Source: Deltaproteobacteria bacterium
GTDB lineage: Bacteria; Myxococcota; Polyangia; Polyangiales; B10-G4
DNA: 9,207 bases
Direction: 5' to 3'
Assembly: GCA_019312705.1 (NCBI GenBank)
Contig: JAFDCW010000101.1
Location: 1 to 9,207, forward strand
Shown here: positions 1-7,393 of the stretch, in pieces
Layout: every line of letters begins with the position of its first letter
How positions within the stretch are numbered: position 1 is the first letter of the stretch
Position numbers and translations under genes: made by a program
Notes under the pieces: model-generated
Seen by the model: the letters and a program-made list of their open reading frames with translations, nothing else
What the model was told of the DNA's origin: nothing
The model's database searches: none

Positions 1-1930
1 CCCTCTCGTGCAGTAGCTCGCGGTTGGTCGCCCGACGGATTGATTCCGGGGGGGCCGAGACCGTGCGCTCGACGAGATCCAGGGGAATGGCGTAGGCTTG
101 GCCGCCAATTCGGACCAGCAGCACCTGCACGATGGCGAGGGTGAGGGGCAAGCGGATCTCGAAGCTGCTGCCCCCTCCGATCGTCGAGTCCACGGCCACG
201 GTGCCCTTGAGGCGGCCGATGGTCTCGCGCACGACGTCCATGCCGACGCCGCGCCCCGAGAGGTCGCTGACGCGCCCTGCGGTGCTGAACCCTGCCCGGA
301 AGATGAGATCGAAGACGTCTTCGTCAGCGAGGTCCCGCGCCTCCTCGGCGTCGAGGATGCCGTTCTCGACGGCCTTCTCGCGGACTCGCGCGACGTCGAT
401 GCCGGCGCCGTCGTCGGCGATGCGGACGACGATTTGGTTGCCGCGGTGAAAGGCCGAAAGGACCACGCGCCCTTCGGCCTCTTTGCCGGCGGCCATGCGC
501 ACGTCGGGCCCTTCGACCCCGTGGTCGATAGCATTACGCACGAGGTGCAAGAGCGGGTCGTCGAGTTGCTCGACGAGCAACTTGTCGAGCTCGGTGTCTT
601 CCCCTTCGAGCTCGAGGCGCACCTGCTTGCCCAGTTTGAGGGCGATTTCCCGGACCGTCCGGTGGTACTTCGACCAGCTTCGGCCGATGGGCACCATGCG
701 CAGCTTCATGACCTGGTCCCGGATTTCTCCGGCGACGAAGTCGAGTTGCTGACTCGCCGAGTCGAGGTCCCCGCTCAGTTGCTCGAAGACGCGGTGGATG
801 CGGCCGAGTTCGGTCCACAGCCCTTCGGACCGAACGGCCCCGGACCGTGCCGTGGAACCCGCCGTGAGGCTGCGAGCGCTTTGGCGTTGGTCGCCGAGCT
901 CGCGGCCGAGGGACCCGAGACCGCCCATGCCCATCGACAGGCGTCCTTTGGCGATGATCAGCTCGCCTACCAGGTTCATCAGGAGGTCGAGCTTTTCGAA
1001 GTCGATGCGCAGCGTTTGATGCCGTACGTTCGTCTTGCGTGTCGCCCCGGCGGTGGGCTTTCGGCTGACGGTTGCTGCGGGTTGGGCGGAGCTTCCGCCA
1101 ACTGCCCCCGCGCCCGCGGGCAAGCCCGAGAGCAGGGCGAGGGCAGGGTTGATGTCGACGTCGATGTCCCCGCGGGCTGAGGCTGCCAGGGTGATTTGCG
1201 AGAGGGCATCGAGGGAACCGAGGAGGGCGTCGATGACGCTTCGGTCAGCCGTCCGCCGGCCCTCGCGGATGTGGCCCACGAGGTCTTCCGCGGCATGGGC
1301 GAGACGCGTCATGCGCTTGAGGCCGACGAATGCGCTCGACCCCTTGAGCGTGTGAAGGTCGCGAAAGATGGCGCTCACCAATTCGGTGTCGTCGGGTGCA
1401 CGCTCGAGCTCGACGAGGCGTTCGGCGAGGCCTTCTACCCGCTCCTGACATTCCTCGAGGAAGGGGTCGATCATGTCGTCGTCGACCGTCGGTTCCCAGC
1501 GGCTGTCATCTTCGTGGGCCACCTCGCCGCGGCTCGCCGTGGCGCGGCGGGCCGCATGAGGAGGCGGGAGGCCGGCGCGCAGCGCCTTCGATGCTTCAGC
1601 GATGCGCTCGGCGTCGAGGTGGGCGCCGCTCTCGTCGGGGCGAGCGAGGTCGTTGAAAGCGTCGGCCAAGGCGTCGGCGGCGTCGGCAAGGTGTTCTCGG
1701 AGTTCGTCGCCAGGCGGCCGGGTACCGAGTTGTTCGAGGCGCTGGCGGATGGCCGAGCAGAGCTCCGCGACCTCGGGCACGCCGACGACGTGGGCGTCGA
1801 GTTCAATCGCCGTGAGCACCTCGAGCAGATCGTCCATTCCGCCGGTGACGTCTCCAGCGAGAATGTCGTGGGCACGCGCCGTGAGGCCCGCCCCTTCGCT
1901 GACGAAGGTGGTGAAGGGGTCGGTGCTCAT
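1..1930 (-). CDS. cheA: Chemotaxis histidine kinase CheA (3' end beyond the window)
   Basis: CheA autophosphorylates on a histidine in response to receptor state and passes the phosphate to CheY/CheB-type regulators; it works in the cytoplasmic receptor array. I translated the minus strand from the ATG at 1930-1928; 643 codons are visible before the left edge cuts the gene. Residues about 150-250 are the HPt (P1) domain with DLHTLKGSSAFVG and phosphoacceptor His193. Residues about 303-405 are the P3 dimerisation helices, with a Gly/Ser/Arg-rich insertion around 335-365. The ATPase domain follows: N box LHLVRNAIDHGVE (461-473), G1 IADDGAGID (504-512), F box FDLIFRAGFST (540-550) and G2 SGRGVGMDV (558-566). 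The CheW-like P5 domain begins near 599 and is truncated. Residues 1-120 form an extra helical segment resembling an HPt that has lost its histidine. No P2 domain is evident; a short linker joins P1 to P3. The start codon overlaps the cheR stop by 4 bp (ATGA), suggesting translational coupling. Confidence 0.96.
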   Translation of the reverse strand, partial: MSTDPFTTFVSEGAGLTARAHDILAGDVTGGMDDLLEVLTAIELDAHVVGVPEVAELCSAIRQRLEQLGTRPPGDELREHLADAADALADAFNDLARPDESGAHLDAERIAEASKALRAGLPPPHAARRATASRGEVAHEDDSRWEPTVDDDMIDPFLEECQERVEGLAERLVELERAPDDTELVSAIFRDLHTLKGSSAFVGLKRMTRLAHAAEDLVGHIREGRRTADRSVIDALLGSLDALSQITLAASARGDIDVDINPALALLSGLPAGAGAVGGSSAQPAATVSRKPTAGATRKTNVRHQTLRIDFEKLDLLMNLVGELIIAKGRLSMGMGGLGSLGRELGDQRQSARSLTAGSTARSGAVRSEGLWTELGRIHRVFEQLSGDLDSASQQLDFVAGEIRDQVMKLRMVPIGRSWSKYHRTVREIALKLGKQVRLELEGEDTELDKLLVEQLDDPLLHLVRNAIDHGVEGPDVRMAAGKEAEGRVVLSAFHRGNQIVVRIADDGAGIDVARVREKAVENGILDAEEARDLADEDVFDLIFRAGFSTAGRVSDLSGRGVGMDVVRETIGRLKGTVAVDSTIGGGSSFEIRLPLTLAIVQVLLVRIGGQAYAIPLDLVERTVSAPPESIRRATNRELLHER

Positions 1931-3282
1931 GACTCGGAGCTTTCGGTCAGGACGGCCGGAGGCACCACGTGGCTCCGGACGAGGAAGCGGCGCACGCCCT
2001 CGGAGGCGCCGGTGATCGAGAGCGACGCGCCCTGGGCGGCAAGCGCTGCAGCGGCCCGGGCGAGGATGCGGGAGACCTCGCGGTCGGCATATGTCAGGCC
2101 AGCCACCGAGAGCACCGGGGGGTGGATGGCGCCCGACAGGAGGGGGGCGACGGCCGCCCGGGCCGCGATGGCGCCGGCGTCACCTTTGAGCTCGCCCTCC
2201 AGGTGAGGCGGTCGTGGGTCTTGGTCGATGCTTCGGCCGAGGCCGACAGCCTCCGTCGGTGGTCTCGGTGTCTTTGGTGTCTTTGATGCGCTCGAAGGCG
2301 TCGTGGGCTGGTTGTCGTGTTTCCGGGCGGCGCGCCCGCCGGGGCGTGGCGAGCGAGCGGGAGGCCGTGACGGCCGTCGGGGGCGGGCATCGTCTCTCCG
2401 GAGCAGCGTGGCCCCCGTGGCCCGCATCAATTCCGGCTTCGGCACGACGACCCGCGTTGCCGCGTCGGCACGACGGTAGAGCACTCCGTCGTCGGTACGC
2501 AGGGGAAGGAGCTCACCGTCGCCGGCGTCGAGGCGTTCGGTATAGCCGAGGGCCAGGTAGCCACCGGGGACCACCGACCCGGCGAGGCGAGCGAGTACTT
2601 CGCGTTGGGTTGCCCGGCCGAAGTAGATGAGCACGTTGCGGCACAATACGAGGTCGAAGCCGCGCGGGTAGCGTGCGTCGAGGAGGTTCTTTTCTTCGAA
2701 GCGCACACGTTGGCGTAGGGCCGGTCGGACCTCGACCTCGTCGCCGTGCATTACGAAGGAGGTCTTCATGACGGGTCGGGGGACCGCTCGGGTGGTGCCG
2801 GCCCGGTATCGTCCGCGTCGCGCCACGTCGAGGGCGGACGGGCTCAGATCCGTCGCGAGGATCTCGAAGCTCAGCCGCGACGTCGACCCGAGGGCGGCAT
2901 CGAGCATCATCGCCAGCGTGTAGGGCTCTTCGCCGGTCGCGCACCCAGCGCTCCAGACCCGAATCGTCCGGGTGCCGTCGCGCTCACGGCGAGCGATGAT
3001 CTCCGGCAGGGCGACCCGGCGGATCGCGCGCAGCTGGCTGCCATGGCGGTAGAACTGGGTCTCCCCCACGCGTAGCGCTTCGACCAGGTGCCCCAACTCC
3101 TCGGCTCCGGCCGGGTCGAGCACCCGCTCGACGTAGCGCCGTTCGTTGGTCTCCCCCACCGCTGCGAGACGCGCCGTCACCCGGGCCGCGAGCAGCCAAC
3201 GCTTCTCCGCTCCGATGTGGATGCCCACCAGCTCGGCGATGTGCGCCGAGAGCGAGCGGAACTGCGCGTCGGTCAGAGCCAT
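1927..3282 (-). CDS. cheR: CheR-type MCP methyltransferase with C-terminal STAS-like extension
   Basis: CheR transfers methyl groups from S-adenosylmethionine to glutamates of chemoreceptors, setting adaptation. The protein is 451 residues from the ATG at 3282; typical CheR is about 270-290. Residues 1-80 are the CheR N-terminal helical domain ending in RVGETQFYRHG (71-81), the family ETxFxR motif. The SAM-binding motif SAGCATGEEPYTLAM is at 111-125, an acidic ATDLSPSAL strand at 143-151, and CRNVLIYF at 214-221. Residues about 290-357 are a low-complexity linker rich in Pro, Arg, Lys and Thr. Residues about 358-440 have a STAS-like pattern (LSVAGLTYADREVSRIL, then a helix, then GASLSITGASEGVRRFL), without the phosphorylatable serine of anti-anti-sigma factors. 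I chose ATG 3282 over upstream starts because the longer frame overlaps the MCP C-terminus; it lies 19 bp after the MCP stop. No strong ribosome binding site is seen, consistent with coupling to the upstream gene. Confidence 0.93.
   Translation of the reverse strand: MALTDAQFRSLSAHIAELVGIHIGAEKRWLLAARVTARLAAVGETNERRYVERVLDPAGAEELGHLVEALRVGETQFYRHGSQLRAIRRVALPEIIARRERDGTRTIRVWSAGCATGEEPYTLAMMLDAALGSTSRLSFEILATDLSPSALDVARRGRYRAGTTRAVPRPVMKTSFVMHGDEVEVRPALRQRVRFEEKNLLDARYPRGFDLVLCRNVLIYFGRATQREVLARLAGSVVPGGYLALGYTERLDAGDGELLPLRTDDGVLYRRADAATRVVVPKPELMRATGATLLRRDDARPRRPSRPPARSPRPGGRAARKHDNQPTTPSSASKTPKTPRPPTEAVGLGRSIDQDPRPPHLEGELKGDAGAIAARAAVAPLLSGAIHPPVLSVAGLTYADREVSRILARAAAALAAQGASLSITGASEGVRRFLVRSHVVPPAVLTESSES
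2267..2284. repeat. 9-bp tandem repeat in the cheR linker
   Basis: Two exact copies of ggtgtcttt encode the Lys-Thr-Pro-Lys-Thr-Pro part of the low-complexity linker between the methyltransferase and STAS-like parts of CheR. It is in frame and supports reading this stretch as a flexible, slippage-prone linker. Confidence 0.7.
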
Positions 3283-3301
3283 CACCGGGTGCGCCGGACG
3301 T

Positions 3302-5368
3302 TCAGTTTTCCCCGGAGGGCAGGGCCCGCGGCGATTCGGACGGGCTCTCCGCGGCATTGATTTTGAAGCCCTTGACGCTCTCCTCGAGGTTGAAGGCGAG
3401 GCGGTGCAGGTGCTCCCCCTGGCTCACTGCTTCTTCGCTCGAGCCGAGTACGTCCTGGGCGATGCTCTGGACGACGTCCATGTTTCGAGCGATTTCGTCC
3501 GAGGCCACGGCCTGCTCTTGCACGGCCGCCGCCGTATCCTCCACGACGCCGACCAAGGTCTGCAGGTCGCTGAGAGTGGTCGTGACGAGCAGGGTGCCCG
3601 CTTCTACCTTCTGCGTGCCGGTCTCCATCGCCTTCACCGCGGCGGCGGTCTGTTCCTTGATGGTGGCGATGAGGTCTTCGATGTCCCGGGCCGACTGGCC
3701 GACGCGCTTCGCGAGGCCGCTCACCTCGTCGGCGACGACCGCGAAGCCGCGCCCTTGCTCGCCCGCGTGGGCGGCTTCGATGGCGGCATTCAGGGCCAGG
3801 AGAGTCGTCTGGTCACTGATCTGCCGGATGACCTCGACGATGTTTCCGATGCGCTTTCCGCTCTCGCCGAGGTCGTGGATCCGCGAGGCCGCGTCTTCCA
3901 CCGTCTCGCGAATCTCGTTCATGCGCGCGATGGCGTCCTGCACGGCTTCGCCGCTCGACCGGGCCACCCGGGTGGCCTCCATTGCGTTTTCGGCTACCTG
4001 CTGAATGGACGCGGAGAGCTCGGTGACCGCGGCGGACGAAGACTCGGTTTTCCTGGCCTGCTCCTGGGCTCCGTCGAGCATCTGCCTGGACGCAGCGCTA
4101 ATCTCTGCGCTGGAGGCGCCGACCTGGAAAGCGGAGTTTTGCACGTTGGCTGCGAGGTCGTGGATGTACCCGAAGACCGCGTTGAGGTTGGTGGCGAGGT
4201 GGCCGAGCTCGTCCTTCCCTCCCACCTTCAGGCGCCGGGTGAGGTCCCCTTGGCCCTGGGCGAGGTCGTCCGTCGCTGACACGTATTGTTCGATGCGCCG
4301 AGTGATGACTCGGGACAGCCACCTGCCCACCCCGATCGCCAGAATGCCGACGAAGGCGAACGCGAGCAGCATCCAACCGAGGCGCTCGTTGCGTTCCGCG
4401 ATTTTGAACTCGCGATTGCGCAGCAAGAACATCTGCCCGATTTCTCCGTACTCCTGGCCCGAGTAGCCGTGCACGGTTTCGGCCCAGAAATCGAGACGCT
4501 CGATGGAGCCGTCCCCGCGAGTCACGTGAATCACCGGGACGGTCTTACCGAGGCCCTCTTCTTCGCGCGGGTAAGTCTCGACGCTGAGCGCGTCACCGAG
4601 GGCCGCGACCCGGTCCGCGGGGAAGACCGAAGACAGCACCTGGCCGTGTATGTCCAGGAATGCCGGACGATGTTGCTTCAGGGGGTTGTCGCCACTCTGG
4701 CCTTGGTAGTCCTGCATGTAGCGCTCGATGATCTGACCGAGCACGACCCCGCCGATAACCTCTCCGTCGCTGTTCCGGACCGGCGCCGCAGAGACCTGAT
4801 AAACCTGGCCGCCGAGGATGGCGAGTTCACCGACCACGGTGATGCCGCCGAGCACGTCCGAGAAGAGACGCGACCTGTTTGCCTCGGCTTCGGTGATGTC
4901 GCTTTCCCCGTGGATCTCCCGACCCTCGTCGAAGGCGAATACCAGGTCGGGTTCGATGGTGCGGCTCACCGAGGTCACGACGCGCTCGAAGGCCGGGGTC
5001 GCCTCGGGCAACTCCTCGGCGCGGGCTACCGCCTCGCCGATAGCGGTCGCGGCGTTCTCCTGGCCGGTACGAACGAGGCCCATGAAGAGGGCGACCGAGT
5101 CCGTCTCCGTTGCGCCGTTCAGCTGAGTGATCAGCGACGGCGCCTGAGCGACGAAAGATGCGTTCGCAGCGAGCCCCTGGCCGAGACCCCGGCGATATCC
5201 GTCGAAGCGTTTGTAGTGCTTTTCGAGGAACTGCCCGCGGCCCTTGTCGGGCGGTATCAAGACCGCCATGGTGCCCGTCGCGGTGAGGATGACCACCGAG
5301 ATCAAAGTGATGACCAGGACAATTTTGCCCTCGATCGTCGACAACCAGCGCCAGAATCTACGAAACAT
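3302..5368 (-). CDS. Methyl-accepting chemotaxis protein with large periplasmic Cache-like sensor
   Basis: This is a 688-residue transmembrane chemoreceptor that controls CheA activity through CheW. TM1 is about residues 14-38. Residues about 39-329 form a large extracytoplasmic sensor; segments such as [19 protein letters not shown] (189-207) are typical of Cache folds, but the ligand cannot be read from sequence. TM2 is about 330-350, followed by a HAMP domain (about 351-405) with the DLTRRL and [11 protein letters not shown] motifs. A long coiled-coil signalling domain runs from about 410 to 670. Its hairpin tip is [18 protein letters not shown] (520-537) followed by [18 protein letters not shown] (538-555). 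Relative to the E. coli Tsr tip, Thr522 replaces a trimer-contact Asn and His534 replaces a conserved Arg. The C-terminus is Ser/Pro-rich and lacks a CheR/CheB-tethering pentapeptide of the NWETF type. The ATG overlaps the cheW stop by 11 bp and is preceded by GGAG at suitable spacing. Confidence 0.96.
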   Translation of the reverse strand: MFRRFWRWLSTIEGKIVLVITLISVVILTATGTMAVLIPPDKGRGQFLEKHYKRFDGYRRGLGQGLAANASFVAQAPSLITQLNGATETDSVALFMGLVRTGQENAATAIGEAVARAEELPEATPAFERVVTSVSRTIEPDLVFAFDEGREIHGESDITEAEANRSRLFSDVLGGITVVGELAILGGQVYQVSAAPVRNSDGEVIGGVVLGQIIERYMQDYQGQSGDNPLKQHRPAFLDIHGQVLSSVFPADRVAALGDALSVETYPREEEGLGKTVPVIHVTRGDGSIERLDFWAETVHGYSGQEYGEIGQMFLLRNREFKIAERNERLGWMLLAFAFVGILAIGVGRWLSRVITRRIEQYVSATDDLAQGQGDLTRRLKVGGKDELGHLATNLNAVFGYIHDLAANVQNSAFQVGASSAEISAASRQMLDGAQEQARKTESSSAAVTELSASIQQVAENAMEATRVARSSGEAVQDAIARMNEIRETVEDAASRIHDLGESGKRIGNIVEVIRQISDQTTLLALNAAIEAAHAGEQGRGFAVVADEVSGLAKRVGQSARDIEDLIATIKEQTAAAVKAMETGTQKVEAGTLLVTTTLSDLQTLVGVVEDTAAAVQEQAVASDEIARNMDVVQSIAQDVLGSSEEAVSQGEHLHRLAFNLEESVKGFKINAAESPSESPRALPSGEN

Positions 5369-5846
5369 GGGTCTCCGTCGGGCCGTCGTCGTCCGGCCGC
5401 TCGATAAATGGGGCGAGGATCGGGGCGTCGAGCAAACGCTCCAGGTCGATCACGGTGATCGGCGCTCCGTCGGTTGGGATGATGCCCCGGACGACGCTCG
5501 CGATCTCGCTGCTGAACGTCGAGGGGGCCGGTGCGATGGCATCCGCCTCGACTTGGCGGATGACCCCGAGCTCATCGACGAGGAGCCCCGCGGCCCGGCC
5601 CTGCGCTTCGACGACGACGATGCGGGTCATTTCGTCGATCTTCGTCGCGGGCAGGCCGAGCAGCGCCGCGAGGTCGAGGACGGCGAGGATTTCCCCGCGC
5701 AGATTGGTGATGCCGGCGACGCACACCGGCGTGTGGAACACCGGCGTCACCGGTCCCACGCCGATCGTCTCCCGGACGTCGTGGATCGCGGCGCCGAACT
5801 CCTGACCCGCGAGGTGAAAACAGACGAGTTGCAAGGTTTCGGTCAC
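5358..5846 (-). CDS. cheW: CheW chemotaxis coupling protein
   Basis: CheW is the cytoplasmic adaptor that links the receptor tip to the P5 domain of CheA. The 162-residue protein is one CheW/SH3-like domain of normal length. It starts with the pattern [20 protein letters not shown] (5-24) and carries the family signature [18 protein letters not shown] (42-59), whose NLRG (48-51) is the conserved receptor/CheA-contact turn. The second half has [19 protein letters not shown] (75-93) and ends with [10 protein letters not shown] (130-139), both typical of CheW. An acidic tail of about 15 residues follows. The start is GTG at 5846, only 2 bp after the TAG of the upstream transporter-like gene, and the 3' end overlaps the MCP start by 11 bp. 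There is no good separate ribosome binding site, so translation probably depends on the preceding gene. It stands between transporter and receptor genes, so it very likely serves the receptor and CheA encoded next to it. Confidence 0.95.
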   Translation of the reverse strand: MTETLQLVCFHLAGQEFGAAIHDVRETIGVGPVTPVFHTPVCVAGITNLRGEILAVLDLAALLGLPATKIDEMTRIVVVEAQGRAAGLLVDELGVIRQVEADAIAPAPSTFSSEIASVVRGIIPTDGAPITVIDLERLLDAPILAPFIERPDDDGPTETHVS

Positions 5847-5848
5847 CC

Positions 5849-7162
5849 CTAGGGGCGCAGCCTATCACGGCGTTTGGTGCTCTCGTAGCTACGGTTGAGG
5901 GCGACCGTCGCTAGCGCAAAGAGGGCCGTGGCGCCGAGCCCAACGTAGGCGACAGTGGCCAGGTTGGCCCCCGCAATGGCCCCGGCGAGCCCGACTGCGC
6001 CGAGGATCTGGGCCGCGGGGGAGACGACCCCGAGGACGAAGGCTCGGGCGGGCCCCCGGTCGGCCGGGGCAAAGGCTTGGTAAAAGAGGCTCGATAGCGG
6101 CGTTTTGATGGCGTGTTTGAGTTCTGAGTCTGCGAAGCGCGCCCCGAGGGCAGCGGGCACCCCGGGGACGAGGATGAGCGCCGCCTGAGCGATGAAGACC
6201 GCCCCGGCGTAGAAGAGGTTGGTCGTCGCGAGGCCGAAGCGGTTGAGGAAGCGTCCCAGGAGCCCGAGCTGAATGCCGACGCCGACGGTATTGGCGGCGG
6301 CGGTGTAGAGCGCGAGGAGAGTGACGAGGTCCTGCTCGTCGACGCCCTCGAGGAGGGCTTGCTGCTGGTAGCGGAGGGCGAAGCGTACGAAGACCATGAC
6401 CGCCGTCGCCACAGCGAGGGCGCCGACCAGCGGGGACGCCAGGACGAGATGCAGGCCCCGGGAACGTTCGCCCGGGAAGGAGCTCGGGCGGGGCGCTTCT
6501 TCTTCGTCGCTCTCCGCGCCGCTGCTTCCCTCGATGTCGGCGGAGTCTGCGGAGTCTGCGGGGGCACCGGTCGCGGGCCCGGCACGGTGGCCGAAGAAGG
6601 CGGCGAGAGCCGCCGCCGCAAAGCACGAGGCGGCAGCGTAGAAGCCGACCGAGGCCCCGGCCTGAGCGACGAGGGGCACGAGGCCGACGCCCGCGACGGC
6701 GGCGCCGAGGCGGGCCGCGGCGTAGATGGTGGGAGTCCCGCGGAGGGCGTCGTCGCCGCGGAGATTGTGCAGGAGATACACGCCCCAGTGCACCGTGACG
6801 AGGCTCGCGAGGACCTCGTGCAGCACGTAGGCCGAGAGTACGCCGGTATCGCCGAGGTCGCTGAGGGAGCGCCCGGCAACGGCGCCCACTGCTGCGAGAC
6901 CGAGGAGGAAGGCGAGGACCCGCCGCGGCGAGCGCGGTCGCGCCAGGCGTGCGTAGGCGAAGGCCAGTGCTGGGCTGACGACGGCCCGCGCGAAGAGCAC
7001 CTCGGGGAGCCGGTCTGCGCCGACCCGGGCGACGAAGAGCCCCTGCACCGTCGCGTCTCCGACCGCCACCGCACCGCCGACCGCGCCGTAGACGAGCCCG
7101 AGGCGCAGCACCGGCCGGAGCTTTTCGGGAGGGACGCCGAGGAGTCGGGAGAGGCTGCGCAC
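5849..7162 (-). CDS. Polytopic membrane protein, Npt1/Npt2 nucleotide-transporter-like (MFS-type)
   Basis: The 437-residue protein has about 11-12 predicted membrane helices (first about 17-34, last about 400-423). A hydrophilic, acidic central loop at about 193-235 separates two six-helix halves, the usual MFS layout. Two regions recall bacterial Npt1/Npt2 (ADP/ATP-translocase-like) carriers: the N-terminal GDATVQGLFVARVGADRLPE (35-54), and the late segment around ELKHAIKTPLSSLFYQ (347-362) followed by an RGPARAF loop. The substrate is unknown and transport is not proven; a sensory or structural role is possible. Start choice: the open frame extends upstream to 8164, but that part lies antisense to another gene and is rich in Arg, His and Pro. 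GTG 7162 is the first plausible start inside the conserved region. The gene is first in the chemosensory operon, with 2 bp before cheW. A 9-bp tandem repeat at 6541-6558 encodes ADSADS in the central loop. Confidence 0.82.
   Translation of the reverse strand: MRSLSRLLGVPPEKLRPVLRLGLVYGAVGGAVAVGDATVQGLFVARVGADRLPEVLFARAVVSPALAFAYARLARPRSPRRVLAFLLGLAAVGAVAGRSLSDLGDTGVLSAYVLHEVLASLVTVHWGVYLLHNLRGDDALRGTPTIYAAARLGAAVAGVGLVPLVAQAGASVGFYAAASCFAAAALAAFFGHRAGPATGAPADSADSADIEGSSGAESDEEEAPRPSSFPGERSRGLHLVLASPLVGALAVATAVMVFVRFALRYQQQALLEGVDEQDLVTLLALYTAAANTVGVGIQLGLLGRFLNRFGLATTNLFYAGAVFIAQAALILVPGVPAALGARFADSELKHAIKTPLSSLFYQAFAPADRGPARAFVLGVVSPAAQILGAVGLAGAIAGANLATVAYVGLGATALFALATVALNRSYESTKRRDRLRP
6541..6558. 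repeat. 9-bp tandem repeat in the transporter-like gene
   Basis: Two exact copies of cggagtctg lie side by side and encode the Ala-Asp-Ser repeats of the hydrophilic loop between the two membrane halves. The repeat is in frame, so copy-number change would only lengthen or shorten the loop. It is too short to suggest more than local slippage. Confidence 0.7.
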
Positions 7163-7393
7163 TTTCGTGGACGGTATAAGCTTTCTAACTTCTCCAGAGC
7201 AAAAGGCGGTGGGTGGCCGATGTGACCCGCCTGGTGGCTCGAATAACTGCCGGGGAGCCCGCACCCGGAGCGAAATGGGCCTCAATTCCCTAGTAGACCA
7301 CCATGGCGGCCGGCCCCAGGGTGGCCCGTGGCCAATGACCGTCGTGATTCGCCCTCCTTCAAATTGGGGGGGGCGGGCCGTTACCCTCTGGCC
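7163..7393. other. Divergent intergenic region
   Basis: This 231-bp stretch separates the operon from the plus-strand exported-protein gene. It holds the AT-rich promoter candidate near the operon side and a run of eight G at 7366-7373. A 5-bp stem TGGCC/GGCCA with a 3-base loop (7322-7334) is too weak to call a regulator. I see no RNA gene, no convincing operator and no conserved coding sequence. The open frame that extends through 7328-7393 has poorer G/C third positions than the gene after it. Confidence 0.6.
7173..7202 (-). promoter_or_regulatory. Candidate promoter of the chemosensory operon
   Basis: This is an AT-rich patch in otherwise GC-rich DNA. Read on the minus strand it offers TTGCTC (7202-7197), an 18-bp spacer and TATACC (7178-7173). 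A transcript starting 6-8 bases after the -10 box would begin only about 3-5 bases before the GTG at 7162, so the first gene could be leaderless or nearly so; this fits the absence of a well-spaced ribosome binding site there. The box matches are partial. On the plus strand the same patch reads TATAAG (7175-7180), which could instead serve the divergent gene. Confidence 0.3.

Noticed and set aside
98..1180. Long plus-strand open frame
   Set aside because: It is the antisense shadow of cheA. The minus strand encodes all CheA kinase motifs here, and the plus frame is only a by-product of GC-rich codons.
1196..2206. Plus-strand open frame across the cheA/cheR junction
   Set aside because: Antisense to the CheA HPt region and the CheR C-terminus; no domain or sensible start context.
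3283..3357. Earlier CheR start at 3357
   Set aside because: The added 25 residues overlap the MCP C-terminal coding region out of frame and precede the normal CheR N-terminus.
3146..5407. Two long plus-strand open frames opposite the receptor gene (3146-4279 and 4286-5407)
   Set aside because: Both are antisense to a complete, canonical MCP; their translations are rich in Arg, Asp and Gly without recognisable folds.
6359..7225. Plus-strand open frame opposite the transporter-like gene
   Set aside because: The minus strand gives a coherent 12-helix membrane protein, while the plus translation is a Gly/Glu/Arg-rich shadow.
7303..7338. Eleven-codon upstream open frame before the exported-protein gene
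   Set aside because: It has no ribosome binding site and no sign of selection; probably chance.
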